From Photobacterium alginatilyticum (GTDB taxonomy: Bacteria > Pseudomonadota > Gammaproteobacteria > Enterobacterales > Vibrionaceae): a DNA stretch of 64,000 bases. Where the stretch lies: the NCBI RefSeq assembly GCF_009910675.1, contig NZ_RSEJ01000001.1:310001-374000 (forward strand), written 5' to 3'. Below, piece after piece: positions 35,644-45,810 of the stretch. The translations under genes were made by a program, and so were the position numbers. The notes under the pieces are model-generated. The model saw only the letters and a program-made list of their open reading frames with translations, had not been told where the DNA came from and ran no database searches. Positions within the stretch are counted from its first letter, which is position 1, and every line of letters starts with the position of its first letter.

Positions 35644-36001
35644 TTACGAGAGATTTTTTTTGATCTAGCCTGTCACTTTCGTCAAACTTCTGTTGTTAAT
35701 CAGAGGTTTATCTTTATATTGCTATCTTTTGGTTAAGAAGAGTTATGAGCGATAGAATAATACGATCCTGCATGAAGTTTAGTTAAAAAAGAGTGAGTGA
35801 GCAAAGTGTATTTTTGCTTGTATTGATTCTATTTTTGCTTGATTTATATTGAAATGTACAAAAGGCGCAAACTTTTAATTATTTATGATCGTGTCAAAAA
35901 AAGTTGTGTTGGTTTGGGCTATTACTATGAATCTTAATGAGCATGATTTTAAAAACATAATTATAAGTTAATATAAAACTGGAAAATTACGGTGGTATAA
36001 T
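35644..36001. other. intergenic region with motif copy 3
   Basis: 358 bp between the microprotein and the chemoreceptor. It contains the third motif copy (35855-35870). No other structure was recognised. Confidence 0.45.
35855..35870 (+). promoter_or_regulatory. repeat motif copy 3 (TGTACAAAAGGCGCAA)
   Basis: 15 of 16 bases match copies 1 and 2, and, like copy 1, it is preceded by GAAA. It lies 132 bp upstream of the chemoreceptor start. Confidence 0.6.
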
Positions 36002-38026
36002 ATGAATAATAGAAGTATCCGTTTTCAGCTGAGAATCTGTATTAGTCTTGTCCTTGTTATTGCATTTTCTTCTATTTCAGTCGTGGTGTACAAAAATACA
36101 TCAACGATTTTTCTTGAACAAACTATGAAAGCACATCAGTCGAAGTTGGAGGCTTTGGCTGAGATGATTTCAGATGAGTTTAATGTTTACCTTGAGAGTA
36201 CACGCCAAATGGAAAAAGCTTTTCGAGGAGGTTATCTGAATGGCTTGTCTTTTGGAACGGACCCATTTTATTTTTCAGGTCATGCCGTAAAAGATGTTCG
36301 TTTAAATGGTCAATCTCTGATTAATAACTCGGCTGTCATTGACCGTTTTACACAAGATACATCAGCTATTGCGACTTTATTCGTTGCCACTGGCGATGAT
36401 TTTATTCGGGTATCTACCTCATTGAAAGATCAAAATGGGAACCGGGCTATTGGTACTATGCTGGGTAGAAGTCACCCTGGATATAACCTGTTAAGCAATG
36501 GCCAGCCATATCATGCGAAGGTCGAACTATTTGGACACCTTTATCTAACTTATTATTTTCCGATTAAGGACTCAGTTGGTAGCGTAAAAGCGTTGTCTTT
36601 TGTTGGGATTCCTATCGAAGCAGTAACCCAGTCCATTTTTTCAACATTAGCTGATGTTAAATGGGGCGATACGGGTTATAGCATTGTCATGGACAATGCT
36701 ATAAAGAATCAGGGCGAAATACTGTACCATCCGCTAGCTGCTGAAAAACCGAAGTCGATTCTTGATTTTACTGATTACGATGGAAATAAACCGTTTGGTA
36801 AGTTATTTGAGCATAAAACGGGCGTGATGATGTACCCTTATCATTACCTGAACTCAGTTGGTGAAAAGTATCTAGTTTATACGGATGTTCCCGGCTGGAA
36901 CTGGAAACTGGCTGGAGGAACGTTTATCAGCGAAGTAACCAAAGGTAGCCGTGAGATATTATTCTCAATCGTCACAATTTCTTTTGTTGTTACTGTTCTC
37001 ACACTTATTGCTATTAATGTTTTCATACACCGACTGACAAAGCCTCTTGTCTCTTTGGTTCGAGGCATGGAGAGGCTAGGTGATGGTGAAATCAGTATGG
37101 CAATGGAGGGAGGACATGCTGATACAAAGAATGAAATCGAGCGTCTGAGCTACGCTACCTCTACTATGGCTACCAAGCTAAATCGTTTGGTCAACAATAT
37201 ACGAAAAACCAGCGATTCGGTTCAACAACAAGCCGTGAGTGTTTCAGATGAAGCAAGAGCAAATTTATCGCAATCTGAAGTTCAGCAAGCACAGGTTGAA
37301 CAGGTTGCTACTGCAATTGAAGAGCTAGCTGCGTCAGCACAGTCGGTTGCCGAACAGGTAGAAGAAATTGCGGATAATGTTCAAACTGCGAATGAGGACA
37401 GTAATAGTGGCTCGGCTTTGGTTAGGAAAGTCGTTTCTGACGTTGAGTCGTTGAATCATCAATTAGGTCAGACTGCAGAAGTGATCGAGACACTTAGCCG
37501 TGAAAGCGATAATATTCAGGCTGTTACTAATATGATCAACGATATTGCCGAGCAGACAAACCTGTTGGCATTAAATGCCGCGATTGAAGCGGCACGTGCT
37601 GGTGAGCAGGGCCGGGGTTTTGCTGTTGTTGCTGATGAGGTGAGAAGTTTGGCACAGCGGACGCAGGGCTCGGTTAAAGATGTTGTTGCTATTATCGAAC
37701 AGCTCAAAATCAACACCTCGAGTGCGGTTGAGATGATGTCAGAGAGCCAACTGAAAGGCACGTCTGTCACCCGGCAGGTTGCTCAGGCGGGTGAGATGTT
37801 AGACAACATTGCCAGTCAGGTAGATGTGATTGCCGTGAAGTCTGAAGCTATTGCAGCTACGTCTGAGGAGCAAGCCCATGTTACGCAAGATATCGCGATG
37901 AGCGTCAATGAGATCAGCTCGTTAAATAAGAGCAACTATAGTACAACAGAAAAGACAGCTGAGAGGGCAAGCCAATTGAAGAAGCTGTCAGTAGATTTAG
38001 CTAATCAAGTCGCTTACTTCCGGTAA
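36002..38026 (+). CDS. methyl-accepting chemotaxis protein with Cache-type sensor
   Basis: A 674-residue chemoreceptor: TM1 at about 10-32, a large periplasmic Cache_3-Cache_2-like sensor (35-315), TM2 at about 320-343, a HAMP domain (345-395) and the cytoplasmic signalling coil. The conserved hairpin tip [20 protein letters not shown] lies near 515-535. No C-terminal CheR-docking pentapeptide is seen (ends VAYFR). Cache receptors bind amino acids, organic acids or amines. The upstream motif copy links it to the nearby AraC regulator; ligand unknown. Confidence 0.93.
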   Translation: MNNRSIRFQLRICISLVLVIAFSSISVVVYKNTSTIFLEQTMKAHQSKLEALAEMISDEFNVYLESTRQMEKAFRGGYLNGLSFGTDPFYFSGHAVKDVRLNGQSLINNSAVIDRFTQDTSAIATLFVATGDDFIRVSTSLKDQNGNRAIGTMLGRSHPGYNLLSNGQPYHAKVELFGHLYLTYYFPIKDSVGSVKALSFVGIPIEAVTQSIFSTLADVKWGDTGYSIVMDNAIKNQGEILYHPLAAEKPKSILDFTDYDGNKPFGKLFEHKTGVMMYPYHYLNSVGEKYLVYTDVPGWNWKLAGGTFISEVTKGSREILFSIVTISFVVTVLTLIAINVFIHRLTKPLVSLVRGMERLGDGEISMAMEGGHADTKNEIERLSYATSTMATKLNRLVNNIRKTSDSVQQQAVSVSDEARANLSQSEVQQAQVEQVATAIEELAASAQSVAEQVEEIADNVQTANEDSNSGSALVRKVVSDVESLNHQLGQTAEVIETLSRESDNIQAVTNMINDIAEQTNLLALNAAIEAARAGEQGRGFAVVADEVRSLAQRTQGSVKDVVAIIEQLKINTSSAVEMMSESQLKGTSVTRQVAQAGEMLDNIASQVDVIAVKSEAIAATSEEQAHVTQDIAMSVNEISSLNKSNYSTTEKTAERASQLKKLSVDLANQVAYFR

Positions 38027-38046
38027 ACTACTCCTAAGAGGAGTTC

Positions 38047-38078
38047 GAACATTGTCGCTGAGTAAAGCGACAATGTTC
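38047..38078 (+). terminator. 13-bp hairpin after the chemoreceptor gene
   Basis: GAACATTGTCGCT (38047-38059) pairs exactly with AGCGACAATGTTC (38066-38078), 20 bp past the stop. The following bases are ATAGCTAAG, with no T-run, so it may end the mRNA by processing rather than classical termination. Confidence 0.5.
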
Positions 38079-38380
38079 ATAGCTAAGAATTATTATAAAA
38101 CATTCAAACCTTTTTAGAGTGTGGCGAAAATTAGCGACGTTATGAATAATGTATCCACTGAAATGAGTTGGTGGATTGTTAGGGAGTTGTATTTGCATGT
38201 TACTGATATGATAGTAATCAATTTATGCTAAATGTTGAATACTCATGTGCAAGTGGTTGCTATTGCGGGCGGTTATTATTAAAGCTGTTAGCTGATAAAT
38301 ATATCAGTTATAATGCAGCAATTTGTTGTCTATCGATATGACAAGCGGCGCAATTTAAGAATTAATAGCTCAGGAGTTTC
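38079..38380. other. intergenic region before the CHASE-GGDEF gene
   Basis: About 300 bp holding the promoter of the cyclase gene. The only notable element is a degenerate copy of the motif at 38341-38356. Confidence 0.4.
38341..38356 (+). promoter_or_regulatory. degenerate motif copy 4
   Basis: ACAAGCGGCGCAATTT matches the right part of copy 1 (ACAAAATGCGCAATTT) at 13 of 16 bases, but the TGT before it is not conserved. It lies 24 bp upstream of the cyclase start. Significance is uncertain. Confidence 0.32.
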
Positions 38381-39742
38381 ATGTTTTCAGGCTCAAGCCC
38401 AATAGAAAAGTTTTTATTTATGTTGCTCACTGCGATTTTCGTAGCTGCTTCTGTATTTGTCGTGAACACGGTAACTGATTTTTTTGTTGAACTGGAAATT
38501 AGTAACGAGAAGGAAAGCATTCACCAGAATCTGGCTCTAGTTCGCTCCAATATAGAAGCAGGCATTTATAAAGATACTTACCTTGCCGATAGCCTTGCAA
38601 CAGTGGTTTCTATTGATCCTGATTTTGCGAAAGAAAACTGGACGATTATTGCAGGAAAACTTCTTGGTAAAGCTCGTTATGTTCGTAATGTCGGCATTGC
38701 TCCTGACAATGTCATCACTCATGTTTACCCACTAGAAGGGAACGAGGCTGCCGTTGGTTTCGACTTCAGAACTCGTCCCGAGCAATATAAAACAGTGATG
38801 TTTGCTAAAGAGTTACAGAGCGTCTACATTGCTGGTCCTGTCGAGCTAGTACAAGGAGGCGTCGCTATAATAGCCCGTTATCCAATTTTCTCAGATTATC
38901 CTACGAATGGAGATTATTGGGGGAGTGTGAGCGTGGTCATGGACTATGAGGAAATACTCGATGACTCTGGACTATCAACCTTTGAGGGCGCAGAGATTTC
39001 GCTTCGAAAGCAGAGGTTAGATGGCTCTACAGGACCGGTTTTTTATGGCAAAGCAGGCACATTTGGCGATTCTGATTTGGAATTCCCAATTAACTTGCCG
39101 ACCGGTAAGTTGCTTTTGGCAGCAAATTTTCAACTTAGAAATATTGAACAGATTCAATTTACTGAAGCTGTCGTCCGATCTATTGGCGGTTTCGTTGCTC
39201 TAATTTGCTATTTCTCAGTCGTCCTTTTGTATCGGAGCTATAAGAATGCACACAAAGATTCGTTACATGATGAGCTGACACGGATACCCAACCGTCGATT
39301 TATTATTACACTGCTGGAACGATTGATGGCACCTGCCGATAATAAACAGCCTTTCGCTTTACTGTACATTGACTTAAACGGCTTTAAGTTAGTGAATGAT
39401 AATTTAGGTCATGAGGCTGGTGATGAATTATTAAAATATGTTGCAAGTCGGCTGGTAGATACTGTACGCGTTTCGGATACAGTATCGCGGTTTGGAGGAG
39501 ATGAGTTTATGGTCGTCCTCCGGGGTGTTTCTAGACAAGAGCAGATTAAAAAGATTGTTAAACATATCTATCAATCAGTTGAGTCAGATTCCCTTGTATG
39601 GTGTGGCAATCAGATTCAACCTTCTTTAAGTATCGGTTACTCTATTTATCATGGCCAAGATATTAGTATTCAGCAGTTGCTTGCAAATGCAGACAGATAC
39701 ATGTACGAGCAGAAAAAAAAGCTTAAATATCTGATAAAGTGA
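38381..39742 (+). CDS. CHASE-GGDEF diguanylate cyclase
   Basis: A 453-residue inner-membrane enzyme: TM1 at about 10-32, a periplasmic CHASE-type sensor (about 40-260; VRNVGIAPDNVITHVYP, VQGGVAIIARYPIF), TM2 at about 263-285 and a C-terminal GGDEF domain. The active-site motif RFGGDEF is intact (372-376) and is preceded by an RVSD inhibitory I-site five residues upstream. It should make c-di-GMP with product feedback. There is no EAL domain. Possible co-control with the preceding chemoreceptor is suggested by the degenerate motif upstream. Confidence 0.92.
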   Translation: MFSGSSPIEKFLFMLLTAIFVAASVFVVNTVTDFFVELEISNEKESIHQNLALVRSNIEAGIYKDTYLADSLATVVSIDPDFAKENWTIIAGKLLGKARYVRNVGIAPDNVITHVYPLEGNEAAVGFDFRTRPEQYKTVMFAKELQSVYIAGPVELVQGGVAIIARYPIFSDYPTNGDYWGSVSVVMDYEEILDDSGLSTFEGAEISLRKQRLDGSTGPVFYGKAGTFGDSDLEFPINLPTGKLLLAANFQLRNIEQIQFTEAVVRSIGGFVALICYFSVVLLYRSYKNAHKDSLHDELTRIPNRRFIITLLERLMAPADNKQPFALLYIDLNGFKLVNDNLGHEAGDELLKYVASRLVDTVRVSDTVSRFGGDEFMVVLRGVSRQEQIKKIVKHIYQSVESDSLVWCGNQIQPSLSIGYSIYHGQDISIQQLLANADRYMYEQKKKLKYLIK

Positions 39743-40312
39743 TTAATCGGTATAGTTCAAGCGCATGGACGATTAATTAGTCGTTATTTAGTAACTTTAT
39801 TTCTCTTTGCTCGACTAATTCTTAGTAAGATACCTAGTATTAGGTAGGGTGAAAGTAGAATGAGCAAGTAGTTGGCAAATATTACTAGTATCTCAACAGC
39901 AAGCTGATATATGTCAATTCTCATGAAGACCCCAGTTCTTGTTCAATTTTTGTTACTACAACATTGGATAGTAATTGTCGTTAGCTACATCATGATCTCA
40001 CCAATGAACTGAACACTTCAATACTCACCAACCCTTGTATTAACTGTCATGAAGGTTTGTAGCGGTATCATCGGAATGAATTTCAATTATAGAGGTTATC
40101 ACTCTCTATCTGTAGCGTGAATAATTCAACACATGTAACCTAAAAATAGGACGGTGGATGTCCGCTAATGATATTGTGCATGTCTGTTGAAAAAGGGAGT
40201 ATGGCATTGTTTAGGCTTCAATTAGCAAGATAAAGAGAGACCCGAAGACTAGATAGATCCTTGCAGGCTGAGGGCAGTAGACTGATGAGCACCAAGCACT
40301 CATCAGCGACGG
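39743..40312. other. convergent-side intergenic region, 570 bp
   Basis: It contains the 46-residue microprotein gene on the minus strand (39784-39924) and, at 40282-40306, a hairpin (CTGATGAG / CTCATCAG) just beyond the LysR stop. Nothing else was recognised. Confidence 0.45.
39784..39924 (-). CDS. 46-residue membrane microprotein
   Basis: Minus-strand ATG at 39922-39924, with GGGG five bases upstream, opens a 46-codon frame ending in TAA. The peptide begins MRIDIYQLAVEIL, runs through a ~22-residue hydrophobic helix and ends in a positively charged tail (LRISRAKRNKVTK). That fits a single-pass protein with its C-terminus inside. The first 13 residues follow the same pattern as the 30-residue protein at 35551. 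No known family is recognised, and it lies end-to-end with the CHASE-GGDEF gene. Confidence 0.52.
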   Translation of the reverse strand: MRIDIYQLAVEILVIFANYLLILLSPYLILGILLRISRAKRNKVTK

Positions 40313-41170
40313 CTAAAAATATTCCCTAAACAATTCAATCAGAATTTTAATTTTCTCTGGAAGAAAAAAAGCTGAAGGGTAGATTAAAGTGATTTGATGA
40401 TCTGGATACTCAAAGCAAGGCATCACTTCTTCGAGTAGCCCTGCTTCAACAGCTTTTCTTGAATGAGCTTCAGGAATAAATGCAATCCCACTACCGTCAA
40501 TGGCCATTGTTCTTAGCAGGTTTAGGTCATCCGATTTGACTGAAACATGGAGTTCTGAAGGAATTAGATTGGCGTTATAGCGGTTGGTCAATAGACGGTG
40601 AGTTTTCAGATCTTCCATTGATGTAATTGGGAGATGTTCTGATAGGTAGTGCTTTGATGCAACCAGATGACTGCGGTAAGAAAGCAGGCTAAATTGGATA
40701 TAGCTATCATCGCTCACTTTAGCGACACTCGGTAGTAGTTGAAGATCAAAGGCTTGTCGTTTCAAGTCAACACTTTCCTGGTGGTTTTCAATCTCAACGC
40801 TTATGTTTGGAAAACGGCTTGTGTATTTGGTTATGATTTCTTTGAAAGCTGACAGAGTCATGATAGCCGTCGGAATCGCAATTCTAACTGTGCCAGTGAG
40901 GCTTTGCTGCTGCTCGCTAAATACGCCTATCCCTTGTTCTAACTTGGCGATGGGCTGTGATGCCAGTTCGTACAGTTGTTTACCTTTCTCTGTCAGCTCA
41001 ATGGTTCGAGTGGTGCGAATGAGGAGCTGACACCCCAATGCAGCTTCAAGTTCTTGTAATCGGCGACTGATTTTTGATCGCTGGATCTTATTGGCAGCCG
41101 CCGCTGAGCTAATACCACCATGCTCCACGGTTTGAATAAACAGCCTGAGGTCGTTGAAGTTTACTTTCAT
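40313..41170 (-). CDS. LysR-family transcriptional regulator
   Basis: A 285-residue protein with an N-terminal helix-turn-helix (DLRLFIQTVEHGGISSAAAA ... LLIRTTRTIELTEKG) and an effector domain. It is divergent, by about 90 bp, from the HlyD-like/DUF2955 export pair and is the likely regulator of it, in the manner of AaeR with AaeAB; that comparison is inference. Confidence 0.92.
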   Translation of the reverse strand: MKVNFNDLRLFIQTVEHGGISSAAAANKIQRSKISRRLQELEAALGCQLLIRTTRTIELTEKGKQLYELASQPIAKLEQGIGVFSEQQQSLTGTVRIAIPTAIMTLSAFKEIITKYTSRFPNISVEIENHQESVDLKRQAFDLQLLPSVAKVSDDSYIQFSLLSYRSHLVASKHYLSEHLPITSMEDLKTHRLLTNRYNANLIPSELHVSVKSDDLNLLRTMAIDGSGIAFIPEAHSRKAVEAGLLEEVMPCFEYPDHQITLIYPSAFFLPEKIKILIELFREYF

Positions 41171-41269
41171 TGTTCTGATTTTAGGTCATAAGTGTGCTAA
41201 ATGTCATTCTACTGAATCTCAATAGCTTTCTCTATAATCGGCCGAAAATTTGTATTTATGGAATTCATA

Positions 41270-42334
41270 ATGAATGCTGATCAACAGTTTAAAAATTGGA
41301 TGCGTATTCTCATTGTCTGCTTTATTCTAGTATTTGCTTATATCATTGTTGCTGATCGTCATGCCCCTTTAACAACAGAAGGTCGAGTCCTGGGGTATGT
41401 TGTTCAAGTAGCACCTGAGGTAACAGGTAAAATTACTCAGGTTTATGTTCGGAACAATCAAAAAGTAAAGCAAGGTGAGGCATTATTTGAAATAGATGAT
41501 CGCAAATATATCATTGCGCTGGATAAAGCTAACTTGTCTCTAAAGTCTGCATTTGAGAAAGAAGCGACTTTATATTCGCAAAGAGAGGCTGCACAGGCCG
41601 ATATTAGCCGAGCACTTGCCAGCTATAATAATGCACACCGCGAGTATCAGAGACTTGAAAAGCTATCGCAGAAAAACGTGATCTCGCAATCTAAGGTCGA
41701 CAATGCTGCGGCTCAGGATCATATTGCAAGAGCGACCCTTCGAGCACAGAAGCAAAATCTTAAAGTGATTGAAGCACAATTGGGGGATGGGAAAGGTCAA
41801 AGTACGGCGGTATTGTTAGCGAAAAATATGGTTAACAGAGCGCAGTTGGATTTATCGCATACTGTTGTAACGGCACCAAGTGACGGTGTGGTTACGAACC
41901 TGCAGCTTGAAGTGGGAACGACGGCGAGGATGAATTCACCTTTGCTCACATTTGTTCCGACAGGCTCTTTGTGGGTTGCAGCTGACTTTCGAGAAAAGTC
42001 CGTTGCAGATGTTGATGCGAACTATTCTGCGTTAGTCACCTTTGATGCAAACCCGGGAGAGGTGTATCGCTTCTCTATCGTAAGCCGAGATTACGGCGTG
42101 GCTGCAGCTCAGCAGCAACCCAATGGTTCGCTAACGCAAGTAGAAAAAAACAACCGGTGGGTGCGTGATGCACAGCGTACTCGGGTTAACCTAGAGAATA
42201 ATGAACGTCTGCCAAATTCACTGTTTGTTGGCTCAAGAGCAACCATAGTTCTATACCCACCAGGCAATACTTTCTGGTCACTGATGGCAAAAACTCAAGT
42301 GTATCTGGCCAGTTGGTTTCACTTTATATACTGA
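41270..42334 (+). CDS. HlyD/EmrA-family efflux adaptor
   Basis: The start is taken at ATG 41270 with a weak GGA upstream; an in-frame ATG lies at 41258. The 354-residue protein has one N-terminal membrane helix (about 13-32), the lipoyl half VAPEVTGKITQVYVRNNQKV, a long alpha-helical hairpin (about 85-165), the second lipoyl half VTAPSDGVVTNLQLEVG and a barrel domain. It connects an inner-membrane transporter to the periplasm and is paired with the DUF2955 membrane protein 10 bp downstream. Confidence 0.9.
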   Translation: MNADQQFKNWMRILIVCFILVFAYIIVADRHAPLTTEGRVLGYVVQVAPEVTGKITQVYVRNNQKVKQGEALFEIDDRKYIIALDKANLSLKSAFEKEATLYSQREAAQADISRALASYNNAHREYQRLEKLSQKNVISQSKVDNAAAQDHIARATLRAQKQNLKVIEAQLGDGKGQSTAVLLAKNMVNRAQLDLSHTVVTAPSDGVVTNLQLEVGTTARMNSPLLTFVPTGSLWVAADFREKSVADVDANYSALVTFDANPGEVYRFSIVSRDYGVAAAQQQPNGSLTQVEKNNRWVRDAQRTRVNLENNERLPNSLFVGSRATIVLYPPGNTFWSLMAKTQVYLASWFHFIY

Positions 42335-42344
42335 GTTTGGTTTT

Positions 42345-43346
42345 ATGAAGACACTACGCATATGGTTTGGCTGTTCTTTGGGGTTGGCTCTCAGCATAAT
42401 ATTTGATTGGTCTTATGGTTTTTTTGCCATCATGCTACCGTTATTTGTGCTGGGAAAACTGGAGCGCTTTAATCTACCCATGTTACTTATGGTGGTTGCT
42501 TCCGCTATTGGGACAACAATACTCGCAACGTTACTGGTCGAGCTACTTCAGCCGTATCCCGCCTTGCTGATTGTGGGAGTTGGCGTGATGATGCTGATTA
42601 ATTGCATAGCGATGATGAAGCCAAAAACGTATCTATTTGGTTTCACGGGGTTATTGGTCGGGTCAATTGTTCTGAATTTTGCAAGTTATGACTTTTTCGA
42701 CATTGAAGACTTCAATGTCAATCTATGGGTTATTACGCTGGCAAATATTGCCATATGTGCATTGGCATTTTGGTTGTTTCCTGCGGATGATAAAGATGCA
42801 GGTTTAAGTGAAATTAGTACGCCAGTAAAGCAGGATATTGATTATATCGCACAAGTTGCTTTAGGGTGGGTTGTGTCTATGGCCGCTTTCATCGTATTTC
42901 AGGTTGCCGATCTCTATGATTCGCTATCGGCACTGGCATCGATCATTATCATTATTGCACCGATGACCCTTGCTGGTTCGATGGCTGTGGCAAAAGTCAG
43001 AATCATTGGTACTGGTTTGGGGTGTATTGCTGGGTTGGCCGTGCAATTAACATTAGGGAATTGGTTTGGTCACGGAATCCTTTATTGGTTGGCATTTACT
43101 ATTGCAATGGGGCCATTCTGCCACTGGCAGACCAAGGGACAAATCAAATCAGCAATAGCTTTCTCTGCAATGTCGGCACTTTCGGTTCCACTTACAACAG
43201 CTGTAATACCGGAACAGAAAGATGCTTTCTTTTCAATTTTATATCGATTTAGCTCAATCTTTATCTCGGTAACCATGACTGTAATGCTGATCTGGGTCGT
43301 TCATCATGGGATCCGCCATCAGCTATTAAAACCTATTGGAAAATAG
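42345..43346 (+). CDS. DUF2955 inner-membrane protein (FUSC-like efflux partner)
   Basis: A 333-residue protein of about ten membrane helices in two bundles (about 5-150 and 175-325), of the DUF2955/FUSC type related to aromatic-acid exporters such as AaeB but lacking the large cytoplasmic domain. It follows the HlyD-like adaptor closely and is the likely transport partner. A terminator at 43443 ends the unit. Substrate unknown. Confidence 0.8.
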   Translation: MKTLRIWFGCSLGLALSIIFDWSYGFFAIMLPLFVLGKLERFNLPMLLMVVASAIGTTILATLLVELLQPYPALLIVGVGVMMLINCIAMMKPKTYLFGFTGLLVGSIVLNFASYDFFDIEDFNVNLWVITLANIAICALAFWLFPADDKDAGLSEISTPVKQDIDYIAQVALGWVVSMAAFIVFQVADLYDSLSALASIIIIIAPMTLAGSMAVAKVRIIGTGLGCIAGLAVQLTLGNWFGHGILYWLAFTIAMGPFCHWQTKGQIKSAIAFSAMSALSVPLTTAVIPEQKDAFFSILYRFSSIFISVTMTVMLIWVVHHGIRHQLLKPIGK

Positions 43347-43442
43347 CGTTGTGGCATGAAAAGAACATGTATTTATGATGTTAGGCGAGTACTAATCAAC
43401 AAACACTTGAATAGTGTGTCCACAAGTTTAACCGTCGCATTG

Positions 43443-43466
43443 AAACCAGCCGAGTGCTGGTTTTTT
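43443..43466 (+). terminator. rho-independent terminator of the HlyD/DUF2955 operon
   Basis: Stem AAACCAGC / GCTGGTTT with a 5-base loop, followed by TTTTT, about 97 bp past the DUF2955 stop codon. Confidence 0.8.
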
Positions 43467-43730
43467 CTGCCTGACATTCAGATAAACCTATCCTTGAAGC
43501 CTTCCCTTCTTCTCTTCCAATTCCAGTTCCTTGTACTGATGCGCTGTGCGTAATCGTCGCTCCAGCATAGCCAAGGTTTAAATTAATGCGCCGTCTTTTT
43601 TTTAGTTCAAAAATAAATAAATTGTTTCAAATTATTACAGAGAAAGAATATATTATGCTCGCAAATGAGTGGTGATGCATAGTTATCACATGATATCGAA
43701 AACATATTTTTATTATCAGAGGGTTAAGAG

Positions 43731-43893
43731 ATTAAACTTACTATTAAAAATAAGCTAACCGCATTATGCGCACCAGGGTGCTTATGATGGGTGGTTTTTT
43801 CATTGTAAATCTTATGAGCACAGAAGTATCTGTGGTCGAAGCGGAAAAAACCAATTTTAATCATAAGGTTACATACTTCCCATCCCTCATTTA
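43731..43893 (+). pseudogene. decayed chemoreceptor N-terminus
   Basis: One frame from 43731 reads IKLTIKNKLTALCAPG (the ATG expected at a receptor start is ATT here). After a shift near 43780 another frame continues VLMMGGFFIVNLMSTEVSVV, a transmembrane segment, and ends at a stop by 43893. Together they look like the cytoplasmic start, TM1 and first periplasmic residues of a methyl-accepting chemotaxis protein. The remainder is missing. It lies directly ahead of an intact receptor that does not share this N-terminus. Confidence 0.5.
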
Positions 43894-44030
43894 ATAATAA
43901 GGGATTTTCTGTGCAGATACGACATGGGCTGAGCCAATGAATAGCACCTTTAACTGAATGAGGGGCTTACAAGCGCTTAATATGAACCCGAATAACATAA
44001 TAAAAGTGATAATTATTCACTGAGGCTAGT

Positions 44031-45731
44031 ATGCAATTTATAAAAAATTTGAAAATTGCGACCAAAATGCTGATTCTGGTCAGCACCCTACTTGTGCTTA
44101 TGATGTGCATAGCGGGCTATGGATATCTAAAGCTGTCGCAAATTGGGGAAGAGCTGAAAGGCATTACTTCTGAGGATATTCCCCTTACAGATATTGCCAC
44201 CATTATTTCAACTCAGCAGTTAGAATCCGCCGTGTTGGTCGAGCGGACGCTAAGGAATGCGGGATTAAAAGATGCTGATACAGAGAGTAACCTGACATAT
44301 TTCAGGCAGGCTTTCGCAGCCATGAACGCTACGATTAATAACAAGCTAGATGAGGCGGAAAAGCTGTTGGCGCAGGCCATGATGCACGCCACATCAGAAC
44401 GGTTAAAGGATGAAGAAAAGTCGCTGAGCACTAGTTTACGGCAGTTGCGCTCCCAACACTTGCAATACGAGCAGTATGTTGATGATTTGATTAAGCAGGT
44501 TGAGCAAGGCAATCTGGTCGAGGCTGAAAGTCGGCTTGCTGCTCTTGAGTCGACTCAGAAGAAGCTTAACCATAATCTGGAGTTGTTCCTTGTTGATGTA
44601 GAAGTGATGACTGAGGATGCGTTGCTCATTGTTGAAGAACATGAGCATGCCGCGATCATTGGTATGATAGCTATTGGTGCGATTGCTATTCTTTTTGGCG
44701 CCGCATGCGGGTACGGCTTTACCATCACGATTACTCGTCCTCTGAAATATGCTGTAGACGCATCAGATAAAATGGCTAATGGTGATCTTCGAGTTATTAT
44801 TGATGCTGATCACAGTGATGAAACTGGTCAACTATTAAAAGCCATGAATAATATGGCCAGAAAAATGGAGATGACCATTGTGCGAATTCTTCAGTCTTCT
44901 GATCTAATTGCAACTTCTGCGGCAGATATGGCTGCTGCCACGGAGCAGACTACGCAGGCAATGAATGCCCAGCAACTCAACACTGAACATGTCGTTTCAG
45001 CCATGACTGAGATGTCAACAACTGTTCAGCAGGTCGCTGACAATGCGTTAAATACATCTCAGCTGACACAGACTGCGAGTGAAGAAGTGCATAAAGGAAG
45101 CCAGATAGTCGCTGAGAATCAACAGGCTGTGACTGGACTGGCAAGCCAGGTCCTGGATGCATCAGGCAAGCTCGATGAGCTAAAACTTGAAAGTAATAAT
45201 ATTGGTGATTTTGTTACCAGTATTACTGAAATAGCGGATCAGACCAACCTTCTGGCACTGAATGCCGCTATTGAGGCTGCTCGGGCTGGAGAGCAGGGAA
45301 GAGGATTCGCCGTTGTTGCAGATGAAGTTCGTTCTCTGGCTATGCGTACGCAGGACGCGACTTCTCAGATCCACAAACTGATAGAACAGTTACAGAATAG
45401 GGCCACATCAGCGGTAGAGGTTATGGAGCTTAGCCGTCAGATGGTAGAAGAGAGTTCAGACAAAGCCGTCATTGCCAGTGAATCTCTGCAAATGCTCAAT
45501 CAGTCTGTTGATGAAATTAATCATAAGAATATTGAAGTTGCCACAATTTGTGAGCAGCAGTCGGTCGCTTCTGAAGAGATTAACCAGAGTATTGTCAGTA
45601 TTAGCCAGTCAGGCAGAGAAGTGCTTGGCGGCGCAGAACAGACGGCAAACTCGGGTCAGCAATTGGCTGAGTTGGCCGAAGAGCTAAGAGAATTGATGCA
45701 GCAATTTAAAGTAAGAAAGCAGGTAGGTTAA
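44031..45731 (+). CDS. methyl-accepting chemotaxis protein, four-helix-bundle sensor
   Basis: A 566-residue receptor: TM1 at about 12-32, a short periplasmic four-helix-bundle sensor (about 35-200), TM2 at about 203-227, HAMP (228-280) and the signalling coil. The hairpin tip [20 protein letters not shown] is intact near 404-423. There is no C-terminal docking pentapeptide (ends KVRKQVG). It has its own terminator and stands alone. Ligand unknown. Confidence 0.93.
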   Translation: MQFIKNLKIATKMLILVSTLLVLMMCIAGYGYLKLSQIGEELKGITSEDIPLTDIATIISTQQLESAVLVERTLRNAGLKDADTESNLTYFRQAFAAMNATINNKLDEAEKLLAQAMMHATSERLKDEEKSLSTSLRQLRSQHLQYEQYVDDLIKQVEQGNLVEAESRLAALESTQKKLNHNLELFLVDVEVMTEDALLIVEEHEHAAIIGMIAIGAIAILFGAACGYGFTITITRPLKYAVDASDKMANGDLRVIIDADHSDETGQLLKAMNNMARKMEMTIVRILQSSDLIATSAADMAAATEQTTQAMNAQQLNTEHVVSAMTEMSTTVQQVADNALNTSQLTQTASEEVHKGSQIVAENQQAVTGLASQVLDASGKLDELKLESNNIGDFVTSITEIADQTNLLALNAAIEAARAGEQGRGFAVVADEVRSLAMRTQDATSQIHKLIEQLQNRATSAVEVMELSRQMVEESSDKAVIASESLQMLNQSVDEINHKNIEVATICEQQSVASEEINQSIVSISQSGREVLGGAEQTANSGQQLAELAEELRELMQQFKVRKQVG

Positions 45732-45748
45732 GAGCAAAAGAAGAGAGA

Positions 45749-45775
45749 AAACCCAGCAGAAGAGCTGGGTTTTTC
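45749..45775 (+). terminator. rho-independent terminator after the chemoreceptor
   Basis: Stem AAACCCAGC / GCTGGGTTT with a 6-base loop and a short T-run, about 18 bp past the stop. It also separates the gene from the convergent kinase gene. Confidence 0.85.
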
Positions 45776-45810
45776 GTCTGAAATGGATTAGCTCATACCT
45801 GCTCTGACAG

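Larger units (their letters stand above)
43347..44030. other. intergenic region with a terminator and a dead receptor fragment
   Basis: 684 bp between the export operon and the chemoreceptor at 44031. It holds a rho-independent terminator (43443-43466) and a decayed chemoreceptor N-terminus (43731-43893). A frame at 43356-43553 has no signal or domain and is not called. Confidence 0.5.

Noticed and set aside
43356-43553. 65-codon open frame after the DUF2955 gene
   Set aside because: It spans the operon's terminator and has no recognisable domain or ribosome-binding site.
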